Shown here: piece after piece, positions 41,635 to 50,193 of the stretch
Layout of the letters: every line of letters starts with the position of its first letter
Numbering within the stretch: position 1 is the first letter of the stretch
Translations under genes and position numbers: made by a program
DNA from: JAGOLU01 sp037138475
GTDB taxonomy: Bacteria; Patescibacteriota; Microgenomatia; UBA1406; GWC2-37-13
Direction: 5' to 3'
Assembly: GCA_037138475.1 (NCBI GenBank)
Contig: JBAXII010000003.1
Span: 1 to 64,000 of the forward strand
DNA length: 64,000 nucleotides
Notes under the pieces: model-generated
Told to the model about the DNA's origin: nothing
Database searches by the model: none
The model's input: the letters and a program-made list of their open reading frames with translations, nothing else

Positions 41635-42153
41635 ATGGATATACAAAAAATAAAGATGGCGATTACGGGGACAGTCCTCGTATTTGGCGTCCTTTTCCTC
41701 TTAGGCAAGACCAGTTTGATTCTAAACCCTCTCTCCAGAAAGATATATTTTGATTCGTACATCTCAAAACTACGCTCTGATAAATCGATTGATGCCGCTG
41801 CTTTTTGGGAGTTTCGCGACTTCTACAGCTCTCAGAGCTTGACTTTTTCCAGTGAAGCCATTCTGAAAGGTGAGCCATTTCTCACATTTTATACCCCTGT
41901 GATTCAAAGCAAGGACTATCTACAGTCAGGTGGATTGCGCTCACCTAATATGCGTATAATACCCTCAGGTGCAGAGGTAATCATTCAAACAGACAGTGAA
42001 CTGGTGTATCTAGAAGGAAACAAGCTGGTTATGAGATTCACAAAGACCATCGAAGAGATGAAAAAAGTAAATGGCTTTTTTAGTTACTTCGGAGTTGATT
42101 TAGAGAAATATAAGGATCACCAGTGGTACAACGAAACGAGTGTTACTAACTAG
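41635..42153 (+). CDS. Hypothetical single-pass membrane protein
   Basis: The 172-residue product is not recognised. One N-terminal membrane segment (about residues 8-29) is followed by an extracytoplasmic domain with charged and beta-like segments (LRSPNMRIIPSGAEVIIQTD, LVYLEGNKLVMRFTKTIEEM). ATG 41635 is chosen because TATAAT ends 9 bases upstream; the open frame extends further upstream but would overlap the divergent gene. The next gene, a PMT-like transferase, starts 9 bases after the stop, so this small protein may be an accessory subunit of it (inference). Confidence 0.6.
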   Translation: MDIQKIKMAITGTVLVFGVLFLLGKTSLILNPLSRKIYFDSYISKLRSDKSIDAAAFWEFRDFYSSQSLTFSSEAILKGEPFLTFYTPVIQSKDYLQSGGLRSPNMRIIPSGAEVIIQTDSELVYLEGNKLVMRFTKTIEEMKKVNGFFSYFGVDLEKYKDHQWYNETSVTN

Positions 42154-42161
42154 TGGTTCCA

Positions 42162-43808
42162 ATGAAAAAAAGCATCATTATCAGCATACTTATCGCAAGT
42201 TGTGTAGTCTCGCTCTTTCTTCATCTATACCAACGTGACGCACTGGGCTTGAATGAAGATGAAGCATCACATGGCTACAATACCTACTCAGTCCTGCAGA
42301 CGGGTAGAGACGAGTATGGCAAACTGCCACTCAGGTATCTTGCATTTGGTGAAAATAAACTACCACTTGCGGGTATGCTCGGAAGTCCATTCATAGGTAT
42401 GTTTGGGCTGCATACGTGGACCGTGAGGATGCCTACGTTGATTATTGGATCATTATTCCCCCTGCTGATTTTTGCAGCGATGTATTCACTCAGTAGAAAT
42501 CTGTTCACGTCGTCGACCGCGGCTTTCTTTGGAGCCACCAATATTTGGCTCCAAGTATTGAGTAGGCATCTGCATGAAGCAGTGATATTTACAGGGTTCG
42601 TTTTGCTGTATATTACTGTGCTTTTTTGGAAGCGTCAGCTTCCAAAAAAGCACATGATCATCCTCTCTATACTCTCTTTGCTTTCCCTTTTTTCATACCA
42701 TAGTGCAAAGGTTGTCATGCCTGTTCTTGCATTATTTTCAATAGTACTGTATTACCGACAATTGAAAGGAGATGTAACGCATAGATTGAAGGGAGCAGTA
42801 ATATTCTTCGTCATCCTATCTGTCGCTTTTGTCCTATTTTTTGCGACTGAGTATATAGTGCCAAACAATCGTGTGGCAAATCTGTCCTACGTTACCAACC
42901 CTGTATTTGTATACGAGATAGAGGAGGGGAGGAAGCTGGGAGGCTCGAAGCTGTTCTACAATCGACCCATATATGGTGCCTACCAGATAGCAAAACGTAC
43001 TCTAAATTATATATCTCCTGACTTTCTCCTTTTCCAATCGGATGAGAATCCTCGGTTTGGAGCTTCATACCTTCCGCTACTGACTTGGCTGGAATACATA
43101 TTATTTCTCATTGGCCTCGTTGCAGTAGGTATCAGAATCATCTCAAAACGCATTTCGATGGAGTATGCATTTATCGGAATACTGCTAATTATTTCTATAC
43201 TGCCGGCATCTTTATCGTTACTTGAAGGCTCAGCTACACGGAGCTATTTACTTTGCATACCTATAGTGATGTTAGGATCGATAGGTGCAGGGTATGTCGC
43301 AGATATATGTGTGCGATTTTTCAAATCTCCATTAATTGCGTATCTGATAATTGCTACTTTGTTTGCAGTGCAGATCATGTTGGTATCAGATCATTGGTCC
43401 ACCTACTTTTACAGGTATTTGAAAGATCCTCAGACTTGCAGTACGTGGCAGTGTGGGATGCAGGATGTGGCAGAGTTCGCATGGCAGAACTATGACGCCT
43501 TTGAGAAGATTACCATCTCGAGCCCCATGGGACAGCCATATATCTTTATGCTCGTTTATGGCGGTCCGTATCCGCCACAGAAATATCAAAAGATTGCAAA
43601 GCAATTACCATATAATTCATATGGCTTCTGGGAGCAGGGCTCGTTTGATAAGTTTTCATTTACCCATGACTTGAGATGTGAGAGAGGAGTGAAGTCTCTC
43701 CAAATCAGCCTAACCAAAGATGTTATGACACAGCAGAATCAAACTAAAAAGTGGACAATGCATGGAAGTGGCTCCACTCGCTTTTATTCATTCGTTTGTA
43801 AAAACTGA
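42162..43808 (+). CDS. PMT-like membrane glycosyltransferase
   Basis: The 548-residue product has about eleven membrane segments and a C-terminal extracytoplasmic domain of about 110 residues. The first loop carries LGLNEDEASHGYNTYSVLQ (Asp33, Glu34) and then TGRDEYGKLPLRYLAFGENK, a pattern typical of GT39/PMT_2 proteins where the acidic pair activates the acceptor. RHLHEAVIF near residue 130 recalls the family's second conserved loop. It begins 9 bases after the small membrane protein gene and is followed 30 bases later by another polytopic protein. Donor presumed to be a polyprenyl-phosphate sugar. Confidence 0.78.
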   Translation: MKKSIIISILIASCVVSLFLHLYQRDALGLNEDEASHGYNTYSVLQTGRDEYGKLPLRYLAFGENKLPLAGMLGSPFIGMFGLHTWTVRMPTLIIGSLFPLLIFAAMYSLSRNLFTSSTAAFFGATNIWLQVLSRHLHEAVIFTGFVLLYITVLFWKRQLPKKHMIILSILSLLSLFSYHSAKVVMPVLALFSIVLYYRQLKGDVTHRLKGAVIFFVILSVAFVLFFATEYIVPNNRVANLSYVTNPVFVYEIEEGRKLGGSKLFYNRPIYGAYQIAKRTLNYISPDFLLFQSDENPRFGASYLPLLTWLEYILFLIGLVAVGIRIISKRISMEYAFIGILLIISILPASLSLLEGSATRSYLLCIPIVMLGSIGAGYVADICVRFFKSPLIAYLIIATLFAVQIMLVSDHWSTYFYRYLKDPQTCSTWQCGMQDVAEFAWQNYDAFEKITISSPMGQPYIFMLVYGGPYPPQKYQKIAKQLPYNSYGFWEQGSFDKFSFTHDLRCERGVKSLQISLTKDVMTQQNQTKKWTMHGSGSTRFYSFVCKN

Positions 43809-43838
43809 TCTGTATGTTTATATTATGCGTTGATACTT

Positions 43839-45542
43839 ATGCCCGAATCACATGCACCCGATAAACTAAGTGTCCCAGCAACACACCATTTATCTCGTTG
43901 GCAAAAAGTTCTCGCTATTGCGATGGTCAGTGCGGGAATTTGTACCAATCTGATGTTTATATCGCTGAGCATCAAGTGGGGGTGTGAGATGGGCAAGTGT
44001 GGACTCTGGATAGGGGAATGGCACTATCATGATGCGCTCTGGCATATCGCTGTGTCACGCATATCTTTCACCTCTTTCCCGTTCCTCTTCCCATCAGCCG
44101 TTGGATTTGAGCTCACCTCATACAACTATCTCTTGGGACTCATTCTGCATGCTTTCGAGCTGGCAAAGATCAGTGCTTTTGTTGCCTATTTTTATATATT
44201 ACCAGTGGTAGCCAATGTCCTATTTCTTCATGCGCTGGTGCGATATATGCGCAAGACCGAGAAAACTCCCCATCAAGTCTTGTGGATACTTTTCTTCTCC
44301 TATCTCGCTAGTTCATTCTCTTACTTTTTAATATTTTATAACGGTGATTTTCAATCGTTCAGTGTCCTGAAAGGGTTCCCTGTCGTCATGACCCTCCAAC
44401 CGAGCATCGTATTATCAAATATACAGTTCTATCTGTCGCTTTCCTTCTTCATATACATTTTTACTGATGTGATTGTGGGTGTATCTTCTCGAAGAACTGT
44501 GCTGATACACACCTTATTGTTAGTGCTTTGCATCGGACTCAAAATCTACACAGGGATCATGACGATTATGATCCTAACTTTGGGATATTCGTATTGGACC
44601 TACAAGAAAAGGTCATTGAGGTATGTATACCACTTAGGCATTCTGGCAGTTGCGTCTGTGTGCTCATACTATATTTTTTACCTTCCGGGCAGCTCATATA
44701 CGAAAGGGATCCCATTTGCGCTCTATCCGCTTTCAATTCCCCATGCTCTTACTGAATCACCCAGCCTGTTTTATCACCAGCAATTTACACTCGGTCGGTA
44801 CTACATGGTTGGGCTAGGCAAGTGGTCACCAAGACTATTGGCATATGAGTCTTTGAGTGCGGTGCTTTTTGTGCTGCTGAATATGGGGACAAGGATTATG
44901 TTTGTCTTTGATTACTTACTGCACAAGATGAGTCTGGAACGTGCACTTTTGACTGTTATCACTATTACTGGCACGATGTTTCCCATCTTTTTTATCCAAG
45001 ACAGCGGAGGATGGTATAACTCAATACAGTTTATGTATGTCAGCATATATACAGCTGGATTGTTAGCTGCCGACACCATGACCTTGATATCCAAGTCAGG
45101 CAGGTTCATATATGCGATCAGTATCGTAATCATAGTGGCACTATCTGTGCCAAATACCTTGCTCACATACCAATTTCTTACTAAAGAAAAGCAGTTAATC
45201 AATGACCAGCAACTCAAGGCTCTGGCCGTTCTCAAAAATGAATCACTCGGCGTTATACTCTCTTTGCCAGATGGTAAAAATTCTTCATATGTTTCTGCGC
45301 TTACTAGCAAGCAATCCTATCTCTCTGATGACGAGCAGGGCGCACTCTTAAAGCTCCCTCTCACCGCGAGGAGAGTAAGGATTGATGTAAGGGATTGTAA
45401 AATACTCCTAGAGGTAAACTATCTATATTTAAATAACGAGAATGGTCGTGAGTTTCTAAAGTGTCAAGAGATAGATAAATTTCAGAATATTTATGATTTC
45501 GATGGCATTGTGATTTACAAAAATCTATCTTCTCACCCATAG
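43839..45542 (+). CDS. Large polytopic membrane protein, HDALWH family (putative GT-C)
   Basis: The 567-residue product has about thirteen membrane segments. Its first extracytoplasmic loop has CGLWIGEWHYHDALWHIAVS, an acidic/histidine motif placed like the catalytic loop of GT-C enzymes, then FPFLFPSAVGFELTSYNYLLG. The gene at 48420 encodes a relative (ATDDLWHMALAEVAFRTHPF, QLQSYHYLYSYLLQ), and the 53706 product may be a distant one. No domain family is firmly recognised. A C-terminal extracytoplasmic stretch of about 110 residues follows the last helix. ATG 43839 is used; there is no Shine-Dalgarno sequence. It ends the run 41635-45542. Confidence 0.55.
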   Translation: MPESHAPDKLSVPATHHLSRWQKVLAIAMVSAGICTNLMFISLSIKWGCEMGKCGLWIGEWHYHDALWHIAVSRISFTSFPFLFPSAVGFELTSYNYLLGLILHAFELAKISAFVAYFYILPVVANVLFLHALVRYMRKTEKTPHQVLWILFFSYLASSFSYFLIFYNGDFQSFSVLKGFPVVMTLQPSIVLSNIQFYLSLSFFIYIFTDVIVGVSSRRTVLIHTLLLVLCIGLKIYTGIMTIMILTLGYSYWTYKKRSLRYVYHLGILAVASVCSYYIFYLPGSSYTKGIPFALYPLSIPHALTESPSLFYHQQFTLGRYYMVGLGKWSPRLLAYESLSAVLFVLLNMGTRIMFVFDYLLHKMSLERALLTVITITGTMFPIFFIQDSGGWYNSIQFMYVSIYTAGLLAADTMTLISKSGRFIYAISIVIIVALSVPNTLLTYQFLTKEKQLINDQQLKALAVLKNESLGVILSLPDGKNSSYVSALTSKQSYLSDDEQGALLKLPLTARRVRIDVRDCKILLEVNYLYLNNENGREFLKCQEIDKFQNIYDFDGIVIYKNLSSHP

Positions 45543-45992
45543 TTTCGACTCATTATTTTGATCCGTAAAAGTAAATTACTTGGGTTTTTCAAAACATCAT
45601 TGGTGAGCATGGGATAGAAGCCCTTGATACGACATACTTTCACTGTTTCGTTTGTAAAAGGTGCGCAAGAATAATTGTGATCTATCGAGCTTGAGTCCTC
45701 TCCTTATGTCATTCAAGCTATGATGCATGATTGTATCAAAAGAATAGAATGTGCAGTTCAAAGTCATGGAGTACGAAATGCCAATCGCCACAGTTTTTGT
45801 AATCTGTTTAGATATACGGTCTTAGTCCATAGAAGTAGCCATAACGTCTATGCCCGGTAAGAAGCCATTCCAGTGACTAGCACAAGAACAGGGTTTTTTT
45901 GATACAATGAATGTACGCATGAAGGGGCTTGTACAACATCTGTCTTGCTCTTTGCATCAGAAGCGTTCCATTTATTCACATGTCCAACAGGT
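45543..45992. other. Non-coding stretch, possibly with a gene relic
   Basis: No gene can be supported in these 450 bases. A 64-codon open frame on the minus strand (45597-45791) gives a product without recognisable motifs or a start signal. Short stretches upstream in other frames look protein-like but are broken by stops, so a decayed gene is possible. TACAAT at 45903-45908 may be a -10 box for the downstream GT2 gene. Confidence 0.35.
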
Positions 45993-46856
45993 ATGCTCGC
46001 CATTATAACGGTAATTTACAAGAATTACGAAATATTTCATGAGTTTGTCGCGAGTCTGACGGCGCAGTCCAGTCAGGAATATAAGGTATATGTGCTCGAT
46101 CTGACAGAGGAAAAAGATCGCACTACCCTCGTTTTCCAGGACAACAGATACCATCTTCAAACTGGTCCTAACCGTGGGTATGCGTATGGGGTAAACCAAG
46201 GGGTCGCACTCGCAATCAAAGACGGTCTCACAGCCTTTGCAGTGGTGAACCCTGATGTGATCCTCGACTCTGAGTTTGTTGCGTCATCTCTGAACGCACT
46301 CTCACAACATCCAAACTCACTGATTGGTGGCAAAATATATTATGCACCTGGGTATGAGTACCACCAGGACAAAGTGCCAACAAATAGCTTTAAGCTGCCA
46401 AAAGATGGCAGCTGTTTCCCCTTGCCAGCCGGATACCCCTATAGCATATGGTACGCAGGCGGTCACATCGATTGGGCACATGCTATCACTCGCCACATAG
46501 GCGTCGACGATCTCGATCATCCTATGTACGATGAGCCAGGATCTACAGACTTTGTGTCCGGATGCTGTATGCTTTATGACAAACAAGTAGCCGAAAAGGT
46601 CGGCACCTGGGATGAGGGATACTTTATGTACTATGAGGATTCAGACTACTGTGTCAGAGCTCAGAAAAATGACATAGAGGTACGCTATGAGCCCACGATC
46701 AAACTGTGGCATAAAAATGCTCAGAGTACCGGGGGATCGGGATCAGATTTCCATGTCAAAATGATGAATAAATCACGATTCAGATTTGCGATGAAGCATG
46801 CACCATGGAGGACCAAGCTGCATATTCTAAAAAACAGCCTTTTTCCAAATAAATGA
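45993..46856 (+). CDS. Family 2 glycosyltransferase
   Basis: The 287-residue product is a GT2 of the rhamnosyltransferase-like group. It has IITVIYKNYEIFHEF, GPNRGYAYGVNQGVALA, the metal site VVNPDVILD (NPD at 86-88), the acceptor loop DFVSGCCMLYDKQVAEKVG and the late FMYYEDSDYCVRAQ motif. A central insertion of about 40 residues (YHQDKVPTNSFKLP through TRHIGVDDLDH) is rich in aromatic residues. ATG 45993 is chosen because it begins the family motif; an upstream in-frame start would add 16 residues of no family character. The stop overlaps the next start by four bases (ATGA). Confidence 0.87.
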   Translation: MLAIITVIYKNYEIFHEFVASLTAQSSQEYKVYVLDLTEEKDRTTLVFQDNRYHLQTGPNRGYAYGVNQGVALAIKDGLTAFAVVNPDVILDSEFVASSLNALSQHPNSLIGGKIYYAPGYEYHQDKVPTNSFKLPKDGSCFPLPAGYPYSIWYAGGHIDWAHAITRHIGVDDLDHPMYDEPGSTDFVSGCCMLYDKQVAEKVGTWDEGYFMYYEDSDYCVRAQKNDIEVRYEPTIKLWHKNAQSTGGSGSDFHVKMMNKSRFRFAMKHAPWRTKLHILKNSLFPNK

Positions 46857-48403
46857 AGAGACTAGTATTCTTGCTGACAAGAAAGACGGTAGTTCCATGG
46901 ATTATACTTTTCGTCGTTTTACTTCTTTCTACTTTTCAATCTTATAGATTGATTACGATGTTTAAGTTTGTAGATGAATACAATAATTGGGTTCCCGCAG
47001 GGCTGATGCACCAAGGAAAGGCACTCTATACGGACATTTTCTTCAACAGAATGCCCATGCCTGCGTACATAAGCTATCTGCTTCTCTCGCTGATCTCTCC
47101 ACAGGCAGATTACTACCGCATCATTCAAATCCATAGACTGTTTATGATGGCATTTTCTGCGAGTTGGATCGCCTTGTTGTATTGGCAGTTTAGAAGGAAA
47201 TGGGTAGTACTATTTGCCGCCTCTTTTGAATTGCTGAAGCCATACTTCTTTGGTTTTTCATTCCAAGCGGAGGCAATGCTTACCTATCCGCTCATATATC
47301 TGTACATCATGAGTATATCCTCAAAACGATTTACCGTACGTTCAGCCATATTTGGAGGCATCTGCCTATGGTTTATTCTCTTCACAAGAGAAACCATAGC
47401 AATTACGGCGTTTCTAATCACCGTCGTGCTCTGCTTTCGTATGCATGATCACAAAAAATTGCTGTATTTTGTAGGCACATTTGCCCTGCTGACACTCATC
47501 ACAATCCTGCTAGTACCTCAAAGAGAGTGGCTGTTTCAAATGATAACTATAAACAGGATGGCATTTCAGCATGACATCAATAGCATTTCAAATCAGTCTG
47601 GGCTGTGGGGTACGTTTTCTCTCCCATTTCAATATCTCTCACTCATCTTTGATTCTGGCTCATCTCATTTCCAACTGATTCTAGCTTCGTACTGCATTAT
47701 TGGCGTGTCCCTCATAGGTGCATATTGCATACCTTTTAGATTCAGGTCGCGGAAAAACATCTTAGTACCACTGTATATACTTGTGCTGCTATTTACTAGT
47801 TCTTTACGTGTTCACGCCCCAGAAAAGGAGTTTTGGGCTATCTACAGATTGATACCTTGGATAGGGTTACTTTTTGTCTCTATATGTTACTTTTCAGACC
47901 TCTTGTTCACGAAGGCTCGTTATGTATTGTATGTTAGTATAAGTGCGCTGATTGTGCTTTATTTTATCTACCCAAACTCCTTTTTAATCAAAAAAATTGA
48001 TAGACAACAAGAGTATGACATCTCATACTTTGAGGATATTTCATATGCTCATGCGATAGAGGAAACAACAAGTGCTGACGAAAATATTTTTGTTATTGGG
48101 TATGCCTCTCATATATACTCACTGAGTCATCGCAAAACTTCGTACCCAGATTCATTCTACTATCCAATACATTATGCTATCCCACTCTACGAAAACAAAG
48201 TACTAAAAATGCTAGCATCTGATCCCCCTGTTGAAGTATTTATAACTGATTGCAATGTAGAGAGCACTCAAGAAAGTATAAAAACCATCCTTGATACCAG
48301 CTATGTACAGTTATTAAAAGATAAGAAACCATCATGTCTCTATGTGAGAAAAGACTTAGAGGCCTCAGTAAAAGCCAAGCTAACAACAAGAGGATTTAAT
48401 TGA
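46853..48403 (+). CDS. PMT-like membrane glycosyltransferase
   Basis: The 516-residue product has about ten membrane segments and a C-terminal extracytoplasmic domain of about 110 residues (YDISYFEDISYAHAIEE onward). The acidic loop motif is KFVDEYNNWVPAGL (Asp41, Glu42), followed by GKALYTDIFFNRMPMPAY, closely following the GT39-like pattern in which the second element reads D-x-x-x-x-x-P-P. Its start overlaps the upstream GT2 stop by four bases, so the two are translated together. It ends 17 bases before the convergent 48420 gene. Confidence 0.75.
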   Translation: MKRLVFLLTRKTVVPWIILFVVLLLSTFQSYRLITMFKFVDEYNNWVPAGLMHQGKALYTDIFFNRMPMPAYISYLLLSLISPQADYYRIIQIHRLFMMAFSASWIALLYWQFRRKWVVLFAASFELLKPYFFGFSFQAEAMLTYPLIYLYIMSISSKRFTVRSAIFGGICLWFILFTRETIAITAFLITVVLCFRMHDHKKLLYFVGTFALLTLITILLVPQREWLFQMITINRMAFQHDINSISNQSGLWGTFSLPFQYLSLIFDSGSSHFQLILASYCIIGVSLIGAYCIPFRFRSRKNILVPLYILVLLFTSSLRVHAPEKEFWAIYRLIPWIGLLFVSICYFSDLLFTKARYVLYVSISALIVLYFIYPNSFLIKKIDRQQEYDISYFEDISYAHAIEETTSADENIFVIGYASHIYSLSHRKTSYPDSFYYPIHYAIPLYENKVLKMLASDPPVEVFITDCNVESTQESIKTILDTSYVQLLKDKKPSCLYVRKDLEASVKAKLTTRGFN

Positions 48404-48419
48404 CACATAATGGAGACGT

Positions 48420-50180
48420 CTAGATTCGTTTCTCATATATTGATACCTCAGAGTTTTCATAGAGCAGTCGAACAAAGGGTTTTGTTGCAACTATAAAATT
48501 CTTATATCCTGGATACGACTTATGCAAATAAAGATATTGGATTGGCAATCTTCTAATATCGATTTTGGAAATGTCACTTAGACTTTCTGTTCGTTTTTGG
48601 TGATGTATTCTGAGCACATCAAGTTGTTGTACGTTTGCCTCATACAATTGTTGCTTGCCCAGCGCAGCTACATATGCAGTATCATGCACTCTCCATAGCT
48701 CTTTTGCGGGTCGAGAATCACCAATATTCCGAAAGGGGAAGGTATAGGTGGTGCCAGGAGATAGCATTGATAAAAAGTCGAGCGCCTCAACTTCATTGTG
48801 AGATATGTATACCAAGGGTTGGAATATCTTGTGCACTGAACTACTTCGTGGCAAAAAGAGCACTTTGCCATACTCCATAATTGGATTTAGAGCTCCTATA
48901 AAAGTTATAACCATTATCGTAATCATCGCAATGTTGGATCTGAGGGTTCCTTTCGTTGCCAATCCCGTCACGTATCCCGCAAGTGTAATTTGTAGCAGAA
49001 ATTGAGCATAGCCAAAGAATTGAACGGTATTAAACCAATCACTTCCTACCTGCGTGAACAGGGATGGGAAAAGTATCGAGACTACTGATGAGCCCAATAT
49101 TGCCGCATAAATAGGGATAGACCTAGATGAGTACCAGAGAGATCCGAGGCCAAGAATCCGTGTGCCAAAAGAAACTCCTAGATACAGGCAAAGAGTAAAA
49201 AACTCAATGATAAGTAGTATTGGAAAGAAGAGATAAGGATGACCATAGAGAATATATCGCAATCTCGCCAGTCTGACTATTGGAAGAAGATTAGGATCCT
49301 CAATAATAGGATGTATAGTCTTGAAAGGTTCAAAAAGGAATACGGCACCCTTGGATGCTGCAAAAGGGTTGTAAAAAAATACTATAGATAATATGCTTAT
49401 CAATATCAGAGTAAAAAGTGGAAATCCGAGAGAAATCACTGGTCGCCTTTTCTGGATAGCGCCCGAGATGAGATAAATGGCGATAAATACAAAACCTATG
49501 ATACCTCCATAAAATTTCGATCCCCAGAGAGCAAAAAGAAGAACAGCGAGCATCGTGACCTGCATCAATGAGTTTTTAAAACTAAGCAAAACAACGACGA
49601 TGACTTGGAGAATCAGGATAGAAAGTGCAAAGGTAGGGTTTATCATGTATTCGCCAGGCTGATTGCTGAACCATCCAATATCGTTCCAAAATGATCCATG
49701 AGACTTTATGCTTAGCAAATAGGAAAAGCTACTAGAAAAATAAGAAAAAAATAAGAATATCGGTATAGCGATACGCTCCTTGAATAATTTACCCGCAATA
49801 ACAATAGTGAAACCTGTAAAAGCGATAAACCAAAGGATAGGAAAAAACAAATAATACCCGAGTAACACAGAACCCCCCAGCTTCGAAATCGACTGCAATA
49901 GATAGCTATACAAGTAATGATAGCTCTGAAGCTGCTCCCCAGCGTAAATCGGTAGTTGGAATGGGTGGGTTCTGAATGCAACCTCAGCAAGAGCCATGTG
50001 CCACAAGTCATCTGTCGCACGGAAATAATTTGTAAAAAAAATTCCACATTGATCGAGGATACATCTTTCACGGAATCCATAAGCCATGCTTGGCATCATG
50101 ATGTATACAAAGCTAGCAAAAATAATGAGAATGGATAAGAATGGTATTGTGATAATTTGCAATCTATACAATAACTTCAT
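48420..50180 (-). CDS. Large polytopic membrane protein, DDLWH family (putative GT-C)
   Basis: The 586-residue product has about thirteen membrane segments. The first extracytoplasmic loop carries FRATDDLWHMALAEVAFRTH and QLQSYHYLYSYLL, matching the 43839 product in order and spacing, and a C-terminal extracytoplasmic domain (about residues 470-586) follows. The tyrosine/histidine-rich YHYLY stretch lies just before the third membrane segment. ATG 50180 is chosen, 13 bases after the acyltransferase stop; an in-frame start at 50228 would overlap that gene. The acceptor and donor cannot be read from the sequence. Confidence 0.55.
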   Translation of the reverse strand: MKLLYRLQIITIPFLSILIIFASFVYIMMPSMAYGFRERCILDQCGIFFTNYFRATDDLWHMALAEVAFRTHPFQLPIYAGEQLQSYHYLYSYLLQSISKLGGSVLLGYYLFFPILWFIAFTGFTIVIAGKLFKERIAIPIFLFFSYFSSSFSYLLSIKSHGSFWNDIGWFSNQPGEYMINPTFALSILILQVIVVVLLSFKNSLMQVTMLAVLLFALWGSKFYGGIIGFVFIAIYLISGAIQKRRPVISLGFPLFTLILISILSIVFFYNPFAASKGAVFLFEPFKTIHPIIEDPNLLPIVRLARLRYILYGHPYLFFPILLIIEFFTLCLYLGVSFGTRILGLGSLWYSSRSIPIYAAILGSSVVSILFPSLFTQVGSDWFNTVQFFGYAQFLLQITLAGYVTGLATKGTLRSNIAMITIMVITFIGALNPIMEYGKVLFLPRSSSVHKIFQPLVYISHNEVEALDFLSMLSPGTTYTFPFRNIGDSRPAKELWRVHDTAYVAALGKQQLYEANVQQLDVLRIHHQKRTESLSDISKIDIRRLPIQYLYLHKSYPGYKNFIVATKPFVRLLYENSEVSIYEKRI

Positions 50181-50193
50181 ATTGGCATTGTGA

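Noticed and set aside
45597..45791. 64-codon open frame on the minus strand
   Set aside because: No motif, no start signal and no co-directional neighbour; kept only as a possible relic.
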